A stretch of 64,000 nucleotides of DNA, taken from Sternotherus odoratus. Its lineage: Eukaryota; Chordata; Testudines; Kinosternidae. Location of the stretch: contig JAVMKO010000003.1 of the NCBI GenBank assembly GCA_032164245.1, positions 46,316,890-46,380,889 on the forward strand, in the 5' to 3' direction. This document shows, one piece after another, positions 59,901-64,000 of the stretch. Positions within the stretch are counted from its first letter, which is position 1. Every line of letters starts with the position of its first letter. The position numbers and the translations under genes were made by a program. The notes beneath the pieces are model-generated. The model was not told the DNA's origin and ran no database searches. It saw only the letters and a program-made list of their open reading frames with translations.

Positions 59901-62900
59901 CACAGAGCCTGATGTGTTATTGGGTAAACCAGTTAACCAATCAAGAGCTGTTGCTAGAGAAACAGGTACCTGTTATGTGAATTATAACCATAAAACTCTG
60001 AGATCTACGAACCTTAGACCAGGAGTCCTCTCTGCACATGTGCAGACCCACAAAGGTCACCCAATGGACACCTGGATTGATAGTCCTAGCTGTGCTTACT
60101 CCTGCTGGCTGTATCCTGGTAGCGCAGCCTACAACTTTCTCATTTTAGTTCCTTGTAAAATGTGCTAAGTTTGGCAGTTCTATGTTATTTTCCTATTGGC
60201 TGACATCACACTTCCTTCCAGGCTTGATACTTCTGGTGATGGTCTTATCAGAAATTTCCACCATTGAGATATTTGAAGGGAAAATAAAACAAAACACAAT
60301 TATTTTGTCAAAAATTAGGGTCTAGAAGTCAATTGGATTTTTTCCGTGACTCCAACTGGAATAGGATTAAGCTCTTAGGCCCAAATCTTGAGAAGTACAA
60401 AGTACGGTAATCATATCTGAAGTATATAGGCCCACTTGTTTGTGGAACTGAACACCTCATGGAAGGAATTGATGGCTCTGAACTTCAGTGAAGTTCTTGA
60501 GAGAATTTAGCATGTTGAAGGAGGTACTCATCCCCTTCTAGATTTAGGCCCAGTGGCTAAAATAAGTAGTGGTAAAAAAAAGAAGTGGGTAGACTAAGCT
60601 AAACTAAATTCCATATTCCCCACGTGAGAAGTGGATAAGCTCAGTTTACCTGTGTTTACCCTGAACTACACTATTGGTTGCAGTTGCATAGCACCTATCT
60701 GTATTTTTCCTACACATTTCTTTGATTAGGGCCTGATCCTATGAGGTATGGAGCCCTATCAACTCCTATTGTCTTTTAGCTTGGTCCAACATCCAGGGGA
60801 GTTAATGGCAGAACTGGTCAGAAGTTTTCAAAATGATAACAAAGTTTACTTAACCTTGAAAAGAATGAAGACCCATGATAAAATGTGTGTGCTATATTTA
60901 AATGACAATCTTTGTACCTTTTTCTCAGTTCTTTACAGACCCTCTGTGCAAATCTATGTAAGTTAGCCTGACAACCACACAGAGAGCTCTGAATGGGAGC
61001 CAGAAGAAGGAAATTTTATGGTATTTATTTCATTTCGGGAACACTATGTCTCAAATAAGAGTAGAATGCCAATGAATGTTGTAAATATGATGCACAAGTT
61101 AACATATGTTCTTTGTAGCACTTTCTATCTTAGTAGAAATTCTTCTAGCATTAAAATAATTGTGCTTGTGGCTCACTTTCTACACCTATCACATTGTTAT
61201 TTTTTTTGCATCAGTTAAGACCCCCTATTATTGACATACTAAAATAGACATTAAAAAAATGAACACAGGTCCTTCCCCAGAATTGGACTCGATTCTACAT
61301 TTTCCAGAGGAGTCATGACTAGCATTGACTTCAATGGGAATTGCAGGAACTCAACACTTCTGATAGTTAGGAAACTTTAACTTAGGTGCCTGTGTATTTA
61401 GATGCTGATTTTTAGAGACCTGAATCTGAAATCTGCTGAGATTTATGTTCAATGATGGTTATGGTTCTTTTAAAAATGCCATCAGAACCACAACATTTTG
61501 CACTTGGATAGCCATTATTTCCCAGCTTTTAGGGGTAATTATTGTAAATGTTTATTAAAAAAGCTGTTGATTGAAAGAAGGTGATTTAAATGAAGTTTCA
61601 GGTGTGTCAATGTTAGCTTGTTCTGTCTGCCAGCTGCTGGGCAGACATGAAGGCACACCTAATAAAACAGCAGTTTCCCATTCATAGCTGAACTTGCTTA
61701 GAGTGCATCCAGCATATAACCACATCTGAAGTCCAAAACGGGACCCTTGTGGCCTGTACACAGCAGCTCTTCCAGGTGACTCAGAAGAAACACTTCCCCT
61801 GGCTGAGTCATTAGAAATTGTGGCAAGCTTGTCTCTGATGGAATTTGATCTTTGTGTATTTACAGTCCAGTTACTTTAGATGTGTGTGTGAGAGACTGCC
61901 TTATGCACTGGATGTTTTAGTTTTGGCTAGGTCTGAGGTACTGTCATTGTACTGCCTTCATGTTAAAATGGTGTTCAGACTACTTGTCTGTGGTTCTTTG
62001 TTTCAGGTATTCATGTTAGTTGGTCCTTTTCACTTAAGGAAAGTTTATTTTTTGTTTTGGGGCACAGCTGAACAGGGAACCTGCAAAGGAGCCAGCCATA
62101 GCTCCGTAATCGTCGTTCTGGTTCTGCACCAGTCCTAGCCCCGCCATATTTTTAGAGCTTCTTTAAACGATGTGATTCAGCAGTTGTTGAGGGATGCCAG
62201 TGTGGCAACTTAACAGCTGACTACATCAGCTCTATGCTTCCTAAGTTGTCCCCCAGCCAGAGGAATCCTAAGATGGCTGTTTATGTCTGAACAGGGCTGA
62301 GGAGCTGGCTTGGCATATTTGGGAAGTCAGTGATTATAAACCTTGTCTGGTATCAGAAATAATTAGAACTGGTCAGGAATTTCTCAATGAAATGGATTTC
62401 CATCAAAAATGCCAATTTGTAGAAGTGGAAAAGGATCTGTTTCAACAAATTTCCCATGTAAACATTTTTTTGGAAAATAAAATCATCCAAATAGTTAGAA
62501 TATCCTGGTCTAATCTTTACAAGGTGAAAAACAACAACTGTTTTTCAGTCTGAAATGACTTTTTATTTTGAAACTTAAATAACTTATAGTAAAATCCAAA
62601 AATAAAAATAAAAGAGGTCAATATTAAAATGAAACATTTCTAAACTATCACTCAAAATGTTTCAACTGACCTGAACTGCTTGTTTTTTTAAAATTGGTTT
62701 ATAAAAGATTTTGACTTTTTGTCCCTATTTTTGAATGGGGAATTTTTTTGAAAACAAAAGTTTTCCTGCTCTTGAAATAATAGGCTGTAAAGACCTTATG
62801 TAAAAGCTTCCCTAAAGAGATGTGCGAAAGAGATGTTAATCTTGATTTGCAGTAACTAACTCCGGAATCATTCCTGAACAGAGGACTGTTAACTTTATCA

Positions 62901-63103
62901 AACTATGGAATGGCTTTGTTATGTAAATTAAGATACACCAGAACTAGGCTGAACTGCCAAGGAAAATGTGGAGTTATGGTTTGAAAACCAAATGACTGAA
63001 ATTCAGGAAATTAGACATTTGTAGTAAAAAGAAACCTAGATATCAAAATTGTGGATGTTCTCAGATACATTTCAAAGACCTAGTTTTACTGTGACACTTT
63101 ATT
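56961..63103. other. long interval with nothing recognised
   Basis: About 6.1 kb without an identified repeat, RNA gene or exon. Only weak relic motifs (such as 'cattgacttcaatggga' at 61324) were seen. Confidence 0.4.
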
Positions 63104-63104
63104 C

Positions 63105-63310
63105 TTGTTTCAGAGTGGTAGCCATCTTAGTCTATATCAGCAAAAAGAACAAGGAGTACTTGTGGCACCTTAGAGACTAACAAATTTATTTGGGCATAAG
63201 CTTTCGTGGGCTAAAATCCACTTCATCAGATGCATGGCGGTGAAAATACAGCAGGAAGTTATATATATACAGAGAACATGAAAAGAGGAGGGTTGCCATA
63301 CCAACTCTAA
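63105..63310 (-). mobile_element. Penelope-like 3' tail, least rearranged copy
   Basis: Starts at the tail end in antisense ('tttcagagtggtagccatc'), then 'tggcaccttagagactaac', 'gcataagctttcgtgggc' and further upstream sequence with 'gttatatatatacagagaa'. It is a simple 5'-truncated insertion without fold-back. The left part of the element is poorly bounded. Confidence 0.75.
63190..63235 (-). ncRNA. decayed hammerhead-ribozyme-like motif
   Basis: The minus strand reads CTGATGA (complement of 63223-63229), then a helix II with GTGG/CCAC arms (63206-63222), GAAA (complement of 63202-63205) and GCTTATGC. The core box is canonical here, but an extra A precedes helix II and the U before the cleavage position is C, so self-cleavage is unlikely. 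Confidence 0.42.
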
Positions 63311-64000
63311 CGACATCCTTAATTGATTTGAAACCTGAGCTTGCACATGAAAGATTATTGGGAGACTAATAAAAGGCAAAGAACAATAGATATAAAATAA
63401 GGTATTCATGGAATTTATTAACCAGTTCTACACAAATCTCAATTTCTCCAGTAAATTATTTGTTATGAATTGTAATTTGGCCTTAGCTATGATATTTATC
63501 TTGCTGAGGTACTTACTAATGACTACCTGTTCAGGTTCTTATTCAACATCTGAGCCTACATTGCTACATACATAGACATTCCTTCCAGATCCTCAGAAGC
63601 TGATAATTTGTGTATCACTTCAGCAAATAAGTACGTACCCAATGTAGCAATGTCTACTCTAGGTGCAGAACTCAGGTCAGAGATTGCTTATCTCTTCATA
63701 GTAGGAAAAAAGGGTAGAGGGGACGTAGAGGGGATATGTGTTGACCAAGCAGAAATATACTACTTCACCCACAGGACTGGGAGGAACAGTCTATCAGGCG
63801 TCAGCTGCAAGGGACTCTGGGTAGAGGAGGTTATGGAGGCAATGACATGCTTCTAACTGTTTTTAAAACTCAAGCTAATTTGTGGTTTCCAGAGGGCCCT
63901 GGGACTCCTGGTTTGGCATTAGTAACACTTATGGCTATAATATCAATTACACAAGAAAATGACACAGGGCTGACAATCTGAGGTCCAGTGACTGCAGATT
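63311..64000. other. unrecognised interval
   Basis: No feature recognised up to the window edge. Confidence 0.4.

Overview
The window reads as vertebrate nuclear DNA, most likely from a turtle or close reptile relative (inference). It is AT-rich, has no compact coding, and is dominated by decayed transposable elements whose CR1, PIF/Harbinger, hAT and Penelope-type families resemble those I know from turtle genomes. I see no conserved multi-exon gene. The only gene-like signal is a two-exon small ORF at 31342-32027 with a well-formed acceptor, ATG, GTAAGT donor, second acceptor and stop. It is unrecognised and tentative.

Layout. 0-12 kb: a Harbinger transposon relic (1468-3090) with a readable HARBI1-like transposase pseudogene and a nested MITE, several CR1 fragments, and a retroposed 5S rRNA-derived sequence at 7631. 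12-20 kb: hAT elements with 8-bp duplications, a TA-flanked 847-bp inverted-repeat element, a LINE reverse transcriptase remnant on the minus strand near 15 kb, a CR1 split by a 503-bp solo LTR with a 5-bp duplication, and a Helitron-like element on the minus strand (18823-19909). 20-31 kb: CR1, LTR-like sequence, two more 122-bp hAT MITEs, a second Helitron-like element on the plus strand (27421-28480), and a GC-rich fold-back element at 29843-30301. 31-37 kb: the small-ORF candidate, then a cluster of TA-flanked Harbinger-type elements with internal hairpins and minisatellites, a Tigger-like element, an antisense 5S-derived sequence and another MITE. 37-64 kb: mostly unrecognised sequence with scattered CR1, hAT and Penelope-type insertions.

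The most interesting theme is a set of six short Penelope-like 3' tails (26.9, 34.1, 40.0, 51.4, 55.1 and 63.1 kb). Five sit between target duplications of 9-15 bp, four are rearranged or folded back on themselves, and several carry a decayed hammerhead-ribozyme-like core. A second theme is repeated internal expansion: tandem repeats of 43, 47, about 197 and about 40 bp have grown inside four unrelated non-autonomous DNA elements. There is no operon-like cooperation between genes here; nested insertions give the relative order of arrival.
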